A stretch of DNA of 64,000 nt, from positions 18,251,460 to 18,315,459 of the forward strand of contig CM046341.1 of the NCBI GenBank assembly GCA_025403435.1, written 5' to 3'. The DNA is from Artocarpus heterophyllus. Taxonomy: Eukaryota > Streptophyta > Magnoliopsida > Rosales > Moraceae. The notes under the pieces were generated by a model. That model ran no database searches, was not told the origin of the DNA, and saw only the letters and a program-made list of their open reading frames with translations. Shown here in pieces: positions 1 to 10,367 of the stretch. Numbering within the stretch: position 1 is the stretch's first letter; the number at the start of each line of letters is the position of its first letter. A program made the position numbers and the translations under genes.

Positions 1-575
1 TTTATTTAGCTTGGCTTATAACCTAATAATGAGTTTGCCTATGGTTGAGTAAAGGATTAACCCTGTGTGCATAAATTTAATAAGTTCTAATTTATTATTT
101 GTTTATCTATTTGTTCTACATTTTAGCATTTGATTAAATTATGAAATGTATGTGTTTAAATTAAATTCTTTAAAAATTAGTCCTGCTGAGCCTTTCGCTC
201 ATATTTTCTTGTTTAAAATTCCTCCCCCCCCTAAACCCAAAAAAAAAAACTAGGTGGAGTTCAGGTCAGGGAGACTGAAGACCCAGGGAGGAAATTGCAG
301 GATTAGAGCATTATCTTTTAGGATATCTATAACAAGGCATGTAATGTTTTAAACTCACTTCTATTTCCTTGGACTGTGGTTTGTATTTAATATTATTAGT
401 ACTATGTGTGCACACTAAAGTGGGTTCGGTGGGACCCAATGGGATTTATTTATCTAATGATCTTACATTTTTTAAATCAATTATTATTACCTTTTATAAC
501 GGCTATTCCTACAAAATTTAATTTATATAATTTAATTAATTCACCACATCACCCCTCGGATTTCAGGGCGTGACA
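1..575 (+). repeat. Gypsy-1 5' LTR, 3' part only
   Basis: Ends in TGACA at 571-575 directly before the primer site. It aligns with 15906-16480 of the 3' LTR almost base for base. The C-rich stretch near 224-235 is short here but is a run of 25 C in the 3' LTR. The LTR start lies outside the window. Confidence 0.9.
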
Positions 576-578
576 AAT

Positions 579-592
579 TGGTATCAGAGCCC
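579..592 (+). other. Gypsy-1 primer binding site (tRNA-iMet type)
   Basis: TGGTATCAGAGCCC begins three bases after the LTR end. This is the usual initiator-Met tRNA 3'-end complement of plant LTR elements, where reverse transcription starts. Only 10 bases of gypsy-1 sequence remain before the copia-1 insertion. Confidence 0.88.
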
Positions 593-602
593 TTGGTTTA
601 TG

Positions 603-2613
603 TGTTAGACATGTATACCCTAAGGAGTAAAAATGTAATATGTTTTTGTAGACATTTTTATCAATAAAAAATTTATTCATTATTCATATACCAAATCGTG
701 TCCTCTTTACGTTCATATTTGTTGAATGTATGTTAAGCAAACAATAGTCTGAGACTGTCGGTCTAAACCTTAAGAATTGGGCATATGATGGACTGATTAT
801 GCGGAAGACACGATTCTTAAGGTGACGGTATAAAACATATGATCCGTAATCGAGGGAATAAAGTTGGGCGCTTTATTCATGTAAAGATTGTTATGTTGTC
901 TATATCCCTATTGGGAGATGATTTTTCTTGACCATCGGAGTTGGACTCTGTGAATAGAAACATTGGCACGTTGTCATAGGTGATGATGTGTTGGATCGGG
1001 ACATAAAGTGAATTAATTTGGATTAACAATTATGTCTCGGCAAATCGATTCACTTTAGACAGTCATTTGTATTGTGTTTTAATCCTGAGATGAATAGTAG
1101 GCTCGTTGTCTCGACTTGTGTCTTTTGATGTACCAAAGGATGACACCCACATCTCTATAGTGGTATGCATGCCGATACGTTGGAGGCATGACTCTTGATA
1201 GCGTAGACTTGTTATTCATAGATATGGAATCCATAGCTCCTCTTTAGGAGTAATGATATCCTCTTATATGCGTTATCCTATAATTGAAAAACTGAAGCGC
1301 TCAACCATTTGGATACATGGGTGTAACCGAATGGTATACTATCTTTGGATGGTAAGTTTTCTAATGGTGAGATAATGAAACGTAAGATAAAAATAATCGG
1401 GAAAGTAAGATAGAACTTGCCCTTAAGCCGATTATGGATTTTTATATGGGGATACGATACACTTTGATATGTCATGGAGACTTAGCTTTACGGGCTTCGT
1501 AATTCTATAAAGTTCGAGAGTGCAGCTTCAAGCTTTTAGTGGAGTAGCGTTAGAGTTGATAATTGTGAAATATATATCTGGGATATTAGGTTTCATAATT
1601 ATCGTGAGCTTGAACTTTATAGGTCCATTTTGGTCCCCTTTGCTAGCTCACAAAATCCTGTAACAACACGGCGTGCTTTTTCAATAATTGGTGACTTATG
1701 TCAGATTTATCAAATTGGTTTAAAATTTAGAAGAATCAAATAATTCATGTCTGTGTATTGGTTGAATTAATTTTGTAATAAAATTAATTTAAGATAAACT
1801 TGTTAAATTATTGGGATCGGATAATTCTTGTCTGTTTATCGGTTGATTTATTTGGATAAATTAAATCAAGATAAACTTGTAGAATTATTGTAAATTGATT
1901 TATTTTCTTAGAGATTATCTTGATAAAGTTTGTTTTGATCAGATAACTTCTCTATTGGGTTATTTGAATCAAAACTGAGACTTTATCCTATAGAATCTTG
2001 GGTGGAAAATAAAAGATTTGCAAAGATTTGTTTTCGGTAGTTCGGCCTGCTGAAGGACATGTTCGGCCTGCCGATGGGGCATGTTCAGCCTACCGATCAG
2101 CGAGCGATAAGATTACGCGTTTTCACATGGATCTTATCAGATATTGATCCGAACTTGATTCGGTTTCTAATTTTTGAGACCTAATCTGATAAGGACTGAC
2201 CCTATGACCAACCTCTATAAATAGGGAGTGATTCTCACAAGTTACTCAGATCAATTGAGAGATTAAGAGAGATACTCTACTGGTGAGAATCTAAAAACTC
2301 CCTGAGAGCTTTTGTTCATAAATCACAAATAATTGCTTTGGGTTCTCTCGATTGGTTGGAAGGAGAGTCACCGGTGGAAGAGTTGTACATGTGAGACCAC
2401 ACTCACTCCAGTCGTGGATAGAGAATTGCAAAGAAGACTAGTTCGTTGAGGCTCTTTTGGAGTGTTATTTCTCTTAACTGATTGCGGAGGTTCTTCAGCA
2501 TACAAAGGTTAGTAAGATCTGGTTAATTTATGCATATAGCATGTCAAACTTGTGGTTTGGAAATTACTCAGATGAAAAATTTTAAAATTCCACTGTGTAC
2601 TATTTTTTCAACA
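603..2613 (+). repeat. Copia-1 5' LTR
   Basis: Begins TGTTAGACATG and ends TTTTTTCAACA. U3 holds TTCGGCCTGCCGA-type units at about 2040-2104. A TATA box lies at 2215-2224, so transcription (R) should begin near 2245. The rest is AT-rich; short open frames inside it have no recognisable product. Confidence 0.94.
2215..2224 (+). promoter_or_regulatory. Copia-1 LTR TATA box
   Basis: CTATAAATAG, with equivalents in the copia-1 3' LTR (9885-9894) and in the copia-2 3' LTR near 39293. It lies about 400 bases before the LTR end, as expected for a core promoter at the U3/R border. The start site itself is inferred. Confidence 0.7.
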
Positions 2614-2628
2614 ATTGGTATCAGAGAC
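2614..2628 (+). other. Copia-1 primer binding site
   Basis: ATTGGTATCAGAGAC lies directly after the 5' LTR and matches the tRNA-iMet type site of plant copia elements, with AC in place of the usual CC at the end. Confidence 0.85.
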
Positions 2629-3112
2629 ATGGTTTTTGCATATATTTACGAGTTTGTAATAATGTTATATGCATAAATTTTATGATCTTAATCTCTCCTA
2701 TGCTTGAATTGAATTTTATAGAGAGTTGGCACTCTAGGTTTCTATAAATTATGTATGTTGTCATGGATTATGTGGTGAATGTTTATTAATTACTTATGGT
2801 TGATTAAATCATTGTTTAATTATTTATTAATTAATTAATTTATACCGGTTATGGTTCTTTAGAGATTAGAATGTGTATCTAGGTGTTTCATGTAATTAAA
2901 TAACGGACTATCACCTCCATCTAAGAATTGTTATTATTTTAATTTGTAAAAATTTTGTAATTAAATAATTATTCAGAGAAGACGGATCTAGAAGAAAGAT
3001 GATGGCGTGTAAAGGTATTCTTGAGTCTCTAATTTTATGTTTTTGAATTGTTGAAAATAAAATTGATAAATTGCTTTAAAATTGTATTTCTAGAATAGAG
3101 ATCTCTGCTTCG

Positions 3113-3316
3113 TCGGCAGGCCGATGGTCACAGATCGACAGGCCGGACGTGTGGTTCGGCAGGCCAGACGTGTGGTTCGGCAGGCCGACAGTGGGGCAAA
3201 AATCGACTGGCTCTATCGACAGGCCTGAACTTTCATGGGTCGACAGGCCGATCTTTCTGATTGGCAGGGCGATGGAACATGACCGGCAGGCCGATCATCC
3301 AGATCAGCCTGTCGAT
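3113..3316 (+). repeat. Copia-1 leader array of TCGGCAGGCCGA-type units
   Basis: Nine forward units of the form T-CGRCAGGCC-GA are spaced about 17-40 bases apart (near 3113, 3134, 3155, 3176, 3203, 3216, 3240, 3262 and 3283). One inverted unit, ATCAGCCTGTCGAT, closes the array at 3303-3316. The units are GC-rich in an AT-rich leader. Copia-2 has a decayed version at 32497-32712, and U3 carries the reverse-complement form. An open frame through the array (3149-3349) reads as repeated GRP/DRP tripeptides, probably a by-product. Confidence 0.85.
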
Positions 3317-3800
3317 CGAGAGCTGAAAAAATTTCCAGAAAAGGTATAGTTTTTTCAATACAGTTTTAATTTTAATTTTGGGACAATTCTGAGAAACATT
3401 AAAATTTGGATATGACCGGAAATATGAAGTGATCAATTCATACGGGATTGAAGACTTGAAGATGGAATTACCTAAAGAAGGATACAGCTTGAGCATTCAA
3501 GGATGAAGAATCAATAATATGTCTCGATTATTCTTTTATAATCTTAGTTTTCTTTTCTTTAGGGTGGAGCCATAATATTACGGTTATAATTATTTTTATT
3601 TTGCTTGTAGCTTTGCTTGTCTGCATTATAATTTGATTTGCCATGTATATTGATAACATGACATATAGAATATGGAGTGCCGCTTGTATTAAAATTGTTC
3701 ATGCATATTCTTAAAATAAAACCTTGATTTCAAAAGATTGAGTGGGAGTAGGTTTTTGAAGAGAGGACCTAAGGCCTCTATCGTTGGTCCATAGGCAGAA

Positions 3801-4127
3801 CATGGTGGTCCCAACCCCTAGGAAGGGATTTCTATCATGTACCAGATTGGATCTCTGAAAGGATAAGGAATTTTAGCATGATTTATGGTTGCACACCCCT
3901 AGGTGGTGATTATAAATCATGGATAAAATATTGAAACGATGGTTATACACTCACGTTAATTTTATTATTAACCTCCCCTAGGAGCTCTGTTAATAAAATC
4001 AATGGCCAAGAAAATGATTATTAATATATGCTGGATCATACGGGTCCTGGTTGGCATATGTTAATCAGGAGGAGATCCGTGTTCCTAATTGAATTTGGCA
4101 TGACTCTCCTAGGAGCTTATTGAATTC
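3801..4127 (+). other. Copia-1 leader: five consecutive stem-loops, four with CCTAGG loops
   Basis: Inverted repeats, in order: (1) CATG plus GTCCC pairing with GGGAT plus CATG, 3801-3839; (2) ATGATTTAT with ATAAATCAT, 3878-3920; (3) 3956-3972 with 3989-4002; (4) ATTAATATATGC with GCATATGTTAAT, 4020-4065; (5) GAATT with AATTC, 4091-4127. The palindrome CCTAGG is in loops 1, 2, 3 and 5, at 3817, 3898, 3977 and 4108. All four recur in copia-2 at 33266, 33347, 33426 and 33557. The array ends about 150 bases before the gag ATG at 4280. A role in RNA packaging or dimerisation is inference. Confidence 0.75.
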
Positions 4128-4279
4128 TAAGTTGGAAATTATCATTGTAAGGTTGTGATATTTTTAAGGTTTTGACACATAAACACATTTATATCATTTT
4201 TACATGATTGTGTTATCTTACTAAATTATTATTATATGTTGCTTATGTTTGGTATATGATTCTTTATCATAGATTGAAA

Positions 4280-7200
4280 ATGTCCAAAAATGCTTTATCT
4301 TTGATACTTGACAAAAACCAATTAACCGATGAGAACTACAACGATTGGAAATGGAACCTGGATATCGTCCTATCCTTTGAGAAACTGAAATATGTACTGA
4401 CAACCCCATGTCCTCCCGAGCCTATGGGAGACTCAACTAATGAGCAATTCCAAGCGTATGATCGCTGGAAAGATGCTAATGATCAGGCCCGCTGCTATGT
4501 TATGGCTAGCATGAACAACGTGCTGCAGGCTCAATATCAGGATTATGAGACTGCGAAGCAGATCTTGGATAATCTCAAGGATATGTTCGGAGGCCAAGCC
4601 ATAACAAAACGGCAAGGGGCTCTTCAAAAATTCTTAAACTGTAGACAGAGACCGGGGACATCTGTAAAGGAGCACATGATGTTGGTCATGGGTTACCTCG
4701 CTGAGGCTCAAACCAATGGAGCCGACATCGATGCTGAAACTCAGATGACTGTGGTCTTTGAGACTCTATCCAAGGAATTTATTCCATTTAGAGCTACTTT
4801 TAACTTAAGCAATGACGGGATATGACCTTAACAAAACTAATGAAATAGTTACAGGAGTTCAAACTACTGATCAAGGAGTTTCCTACTGGTGGTGAGGCGA
4901 ACATGGTAGTTGCTTGTGGTTCCAATCCTAACTCAGGGAATGGAAAGAAGCAACGAGCCAAGAACGAGAAGTCTTCTATTCCTGCTACTACCAAGAGCAA
5001 GAAGAAGAAGAAGAAGAACCCAAAGAAGCTCAAGTGCTTCTTCTGTGGAAAGGTCGGGCATATCAAGAAGCATTGCAAGGACTTCCTTTCCAAAGGAGGT
5101 AGGTGTAATCTTCTATATTTAGAAACTTGTTTGGTTGAGAAATCCAGTGACATCTGGGTCATAGATTCTGGTGCAACTAATCATGTTTGTGTTTCTCTAT
5201 AGGGGTTCAAAGAAACGAGAAGTCTGCTACATGAGGACTTCACGCTTCGGATGGGTGATGGATCCTTGGCCTCAACGAAAGCAGTGGGAGACATCCATCT
5301 TTATTTTGATAATTATAGGAATTTATTTTTGCAAGATTGTTTTTACGTTCCTAAATTTAAAAGGAATTTAATTTCTGTAGCTTGTTTATTTAAAGACTCC
5401 TACTTGGTTTCTTTTAATAATAAAGTGGTGATTTGTAAAAATAAATCTTTTATCTATTCTGGATGGATGCAAAATAAGCTATATTTTATCAAACCTAAGA
5501 TGGACTTATTGCTTAATGCTAAGATAAATGATAATGAGTCTAAAAGACTTAAAACTTCTCACTCTAATAAGACTTATCTTTGGCATTTGCGCCTTGGTCA
5601 TATTAACCTGAATAGGATTTAAAGGTTGGTAAGGGATGGACCTTTAAGTCACTTAAACATGGAATCTATACCTCAATGTGAATCCTGTTTGGAGGGTAAA
5701 ATGACCAAAAGACCATTTGGGTCTAAGGGCAATAGGGCCGAAGGGGTTCTAGAACTCATGCATAGTGATGTTTGTGGACTGATGAACATCCGGGCACGGG
5801 GAGGGTATGAGTACTTCATCACTTTTACTGACGATTACTCAAGATATGGGTATGTGTATCTGATGCACCACAAAAGCGAAACTTTTGACAGGTTCAGAGA
5901 GTTTCAGGCTGAAGTGGAAAAGCAATTGGTTAGACCCATAAAAGCACTTTGATCAGATCGAGGTGGGGAATACCTTCCTGATGAATTCTTGGAACACTTG
6001 TTAGAGAATAGGATTTTATCTCATTTGACTGTGCCGGGCACTCCGCAGTAGAATGGCGTAGCGGAGAGAAGAAATAGGACTTTGTTGGACATGATAAGGT
6101 CCATGATGAGTTATTCATCATTGCCTTTATCCTTTTAGGGATATGCACTACAAACTGCATGTTATCTTTTGAACAATGTGCCTTCAAAATCGGTCCCTAA
6201 AACTCCTCACAGAGTTGTGGACAAGTAGGAAGACATCCTTAAACCATATTCGCATATGCGGATGTCTGGCTCATGTCCTGTTTAAGGATCTGAATAAGTT
6301 GGAAGCACGTTCAGAAGTTTGCGTGTTTATAGGATATCCAAAAGGGACTAAAGGGCGTTATTTTTATAACCCAAAGGAAAATAAAGTCATGGTTTCAACT
6401 AATGCAACTTTCCTTGAGGAGAGTTACATGGACGACTTTAAACCTCGAAGCAAAGTAATGCTTGAGGAGTTAAGGAGTGATCAAATCACTTCGGAGGTTC
6501 CGAATGAAACCATTCTAATCGGTGTAGAAAAACCAAACAAACCTGAACAACAACCTCAGGGGCTTCGGCGTAGTGGGAGGATCGGGCGTCAACCTGAGAG
6601 GTATATGTTCAATAGGGGAAGTCTTCTTGGCTGAACCGGATGAACATGATAGGGATCCTTATACTTTCGCAGAAGCTATGGAGGATGTTGATTCAAAACT
6701 CTAGACAGAGGCCATGAACATTGAGATGAAGTCTATGGAGACTAATCAGGTCTGAGAGCTTGTGGATCTTCCTGAAGGGGTAAAACCCATAGGATGTAAG
6801 TGGATCTACAAGAGAAAAAGAGGAGTGGATGAAAAAGTCAAAACCTTTAAGGCTAGACTGGTAGCTAAGGGTTATATGCAAAAGGAAGGAATTGATTATG
6901 AGGAAACCTTTTTGCCTGTAGCCATGCTTAAGTCTATCCGGATTCTCTTATCCATAGCTGCCACTCTCGACTATGAGATTTGGCAGATGGATGTCAAGAT
7001 GGCTTTTTTGAATGGCTATCTTGATGAGTCCATTTATATGAAACAACCAGACAGGTTCAAGGTCACAGGTCAAGAGGGTAAGGTTTGTAAGCTGCTGAAG
7101 TCAATTTATGGACTTAAGCAGGCTTCTCGTTCTTGAAACATAAGATTTGATCAAGTGATCAAGACTTATGGGTTCTCACAAAATGTGAATGAACCATGTG

Positions 7201-8234
7201 TTTACAAACACATTAAGGATGGGAAGGCGGTTTTTTGATTGCTCTATGTAGATGACATTCTGCTAATTGGCAATGACGTTGGGGCATTGTCATCGGTCAA
7301 ATTATGGTTGACCAAGTAGTTTGACATGAAAGACTTGGGTGAGGCTAATTTTGTCCTCGGTATCTAGATCTTTCGGGATAGGAAGAACAAAATGATAGCT
7401 TTGTCACAGGCTAGCTACATAGATAAAATTCTCAGGAGGTTTGCAATGCAAGATTCCAAGAAAGGTGGGCAACCATCTAGGTCTGGAATTACTCTTTCTA
7501 AGAAAGACTCTCCAAAGTCTTATGAAGAAAGAGAATACATGAAGGAGGTGCCTTATGCTTCGGCAGTGGGTAGTCTCATGTATGCCATGCTTTGCACACA
7601 ACCGGATATTAGCTATGCGGTCAGGATTGTAAGTCGATTTCAGGCGGATCCAGGACCGAACCATTGGGTTACGGTAAAGCATATTTTCAAGTGCCTAAGA
7701 AGGACTTGAGGGTATATGCTTGTGTATTCGGGTGAGGACTTGACTCCTCTAGGATACACTGATTCAGATTTTTAATCCTGTCTGGATTCTAGAAAATCGA
7801 CTTCGGGGTTTGTGTTTACTCTGGACGGGGTTGCCATCAGTTGGAGAAGTGCGAAGCAAGATTGCACTTCAGATTCAACGATGGAGGCCGAGTATGTGGT
7901 GGCTAGTGATGCTTCAAAAGAAGCAATGTGGCTCCACAAGTTCCTTGGGGATCTTGAGGTAGTTCCTAGTATGGATAAAACGGTATCACTGTTCTGTGAT
8001 AACAGTGCGGCGGTAGCTAATGCTAAGAAACCAAGATTTCACAAGAAGAGTAAGCATATTGATCGGAAGTATAATGTGATAAAGGACTTCATTGAGGGCG
8101 GGCATGTCTCGGTGTGCAAGATCGCGCCAAAGGACAACTTAGCTAATCCATTTACGAAGACACTTACTGGGAGAGTCTTCGAGAGGTATGTGAAAGCTAT
8201 GGGGATGCGAGATTTGTCATATTTACTCACTTAG
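4280..8234 (+). pseudogene. Copia-1 gag-pol polyprotein, degenerate
   Basis: Gag begins at the ATG at 4280 (MSKNALSL) with a gag-polypeptide domain. It is frameshifted near 4820 and continues with a lysine-rich run and the zinc knuckle CFFCGKVGHIKKHC (about 5035-5076). Protease has the DSGA motif (5164-5175). Integrase shows the H-H-C-C finger (5579-5695) and D, D and E positions near 5764, 5952 and 6062. RT has its core at 6790-7130 and YVDDIL near 7240. RNase H runs about 7750-8230, with EAEY and DNSA. In-frame stops occur at several places. Nearly all correspond to Q, R or W codons changed by C-to-T or G-to-A when compared with copia-2. Translation would not give a working polyprotein. Confidence 0.93.
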
Positions 8235-8248
8235 TGCAAGTGGGAGAT
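8231..8248 (+). other. Copia-1 polypurine tract region
   Basis: The purine-rich GTGCAAGTGGGAGAT lies immediately before the 3' LTR, where plus-strand DNA synthesis is primed in LTR elements. The same bases precede the copia-2 3' LTR (37641-37658). Confidence 0.7.
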
Positions 8249-10283
8249 TGTTAGACATGTATATCCTAAGGAGTAAAAATGTAATATGTTTTTGGAGACA
8301 TTTTTATCAATAAAGAATTTATTCATTATTCATATATCCAAATCTTGTCCTCTTTACGTTCATATTTGTTGAATGTATGTTAAGCAAATAATAGTCTGCA
8401 ACTGTCAGTCTAAACCTTAAGAATTGGGCATATGATGGACTGATTATGCGGAAGACATGATTCTTAAGGTGACAGTCTAAAACATATGATCTGCAATCGA
8501 GGGAATAAAGTTGGACGCTTTATTCATGCAAAGATTGTTATGTTTTCTATATCCTTATTCGGGAGATGGTTTGTCTTGACCATCGAAGTTGGACTCTATG
8601 AATAGAAACATTGGCACGTTGTCATAGGTGACAATGTGTTGGATCGGGACATAAAGTGAATTGATTTGGATTAATAATTTTGTCTCGACAAATTGATTCA
8701 CTTTAGGCAGTCATTTGCATTGTGTCTTAATCTTGAGATGAATAGTGGGTCTGTTATCTTGACTTGTGTCTTTTGATGTACCAAAGGGTGACACCCACAT
8801 CTCTATAGTGGTATGCATGCCGGTATGTTAGAGGCATGACTCTTGATAGCATAGACTTGTTATTCATTAGATATGGAATCCATAACTCCTCTTTAAGAGC
8901 AATGATATCCTCTTATATGCGTTATCTTGTAATTGGGAAACTGGAGCGCTCAACCATTTGGATACATGGGTGTAACCGAATGGTATACTATCTTTGGATG
9001 GTAAGTTTTCTGATGGTGAGAAAATGGAACGTAAGATAAAAATAATCAGGAAGGTAAGACAAAACTTGTCCTTAAGTCAATTATGGATTTTCATATGGGG
9101 ATACGATACACTTTGATATGTCATGGAGACTTAGCTTTACGAGCTTTGTAATTCTATAAAGTTCGAGAGTGCAGCTCCAAGCTTTTAGTGGAGTAGCGTT
9201 GGAGTTGATAATTGTAAAATGTATATCTGGGATATTAGGTTTCATAATTATCGTGAGCTTGAACTTTATAGGTCCATTTTGGTCCCCTTTGCTAGCTCAC
9301 AAAATCCTGTAACGACATGGCGTGCTTTTTCAATAATTGGTGACTTATGTCAGATTTATCAAATTGGTTTAAAATTTGGAAGAATTAAATAATTCATGTC
9401 TGTTTATTGGTTGAATTAATTTTGTAATAAAATTAATTTAAGATAAACTTGTTGAATTATTGGGATCGGATAATTCTTGTCTGTTTATTGGTTAATTTAT
9501 TTGGATAAATTAAATCAAGATAAACTTGTAGAATTATTGTAAATTGATTTATTTTCTTAGAGATTATCTTGATAAAGTTTGTTTTGATCAGATAACGTCT
9601 CTATTGGGTTATTTGAATTAAAACTGAGACTTTATCCTATAGAATCTCGGGTGGAAAATAAAAGATTTACGGAGATTTGTTTTCGATAGTTTGGCTTGCT
9701 GAAGGACGTGTTCGGCCTACCGATGGGGCATGTTCGGCCTACTGAACAGAATGTTCGGCCTACTGATCAGCGAGCAATAAGATTACGCATTTTCACGCGG
9801 ATCTTATCAGATATTGATCCAAACTTGATTCTGTTTCAAATTTTTGAGACCTAATCTGATAAGGACTGACCTTATGACCAACCTCTATAAATAGAGAGTG
9901 ATTCTCACAAGTTACTCAGATCAATTGAGAGATTAAGAGAGATACTCTACTGGTGAGAATCTAAAAACTCCCTGAGAGCTTTTGTTCACAAATCACGAAC
10001 AATTGCTTTGGGTTCTCTTAATTGGTTGGAAGGAGAGTCACCAATGGAAGAGCTATACGTGTGAGACCACACTCACTCCGGTCGTGGATAGAGAATAGCA
10101 AAGAAGACCAGTTGGTTGAGGCTCTTCTAGAGCGTTATTTCTCTTCACTAATTGCGGAGGTTCTTCAGCATACAAAGGTTAGTAAGATCTGGTTAATTTA
10201 TGCATATAGCATGTCAAACTTGTGGTTTGGAAATTACTTAGATGAAAAATTTTAAAATTCCACTGCGTACTATTTTTCCAACA
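8249..10283 (+). repeat. Copia-1 3' LTR
   Basis: Same ends as the 5' LTR and only a few per cent diverged by eye. It is 24 bp longer because it has one additional GTTCGGCCTACTGA-type unit near 9735-9760. TATA box at 9885-9894. Followed by the TTATG duplication at 10284-10288 and resumption of gypsy-1. Confidence 0.94.
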
Positions 10284-10367
10284 TTATGAACCTTGGGAAT
10301 TGTGCACACATATGTACGGCAATGAGAAACCACTATCGGTCCAAGTTTGTTTTCAGAATTGAGGGAA

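Larger units (their letters stand above)
603..10283 (+). mobile_element. Copia-1: full-length Ty1-copia retrotransposon with 2-kb LTRs
   Basis: Two LTRs (603-2613, 2011 bp; 8249-10283, 2035 bp) start with TGTTAG and end with CAACA. The element is flanked by a perfect 5-bp duplication TTATG at 598-602 and 10284-10288, so both ends are exact. Inside are a primer site (2614-2628), a long 1.65-kb leader, a degenerate gag-pol (4280-8234) in copia order (integrase before RT) and a polypurine tract before the 3' LTR. The long LTRs and pol motifs suggest the Tork/Angela superclade, but I cannot place it firmly. The 24-bp LTR length difference is one extra repeat unit near 9735-9760. Frameshifts and stops make it defective. 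Confidence 0.95.

Noticed and set aside
1278..1475. Minus-strand frames inside the copia LTRs (also at 38336-38527)
   Set aside because: They lie in LTR noncoding sequence, are not well conserved between copies and lack any domain.
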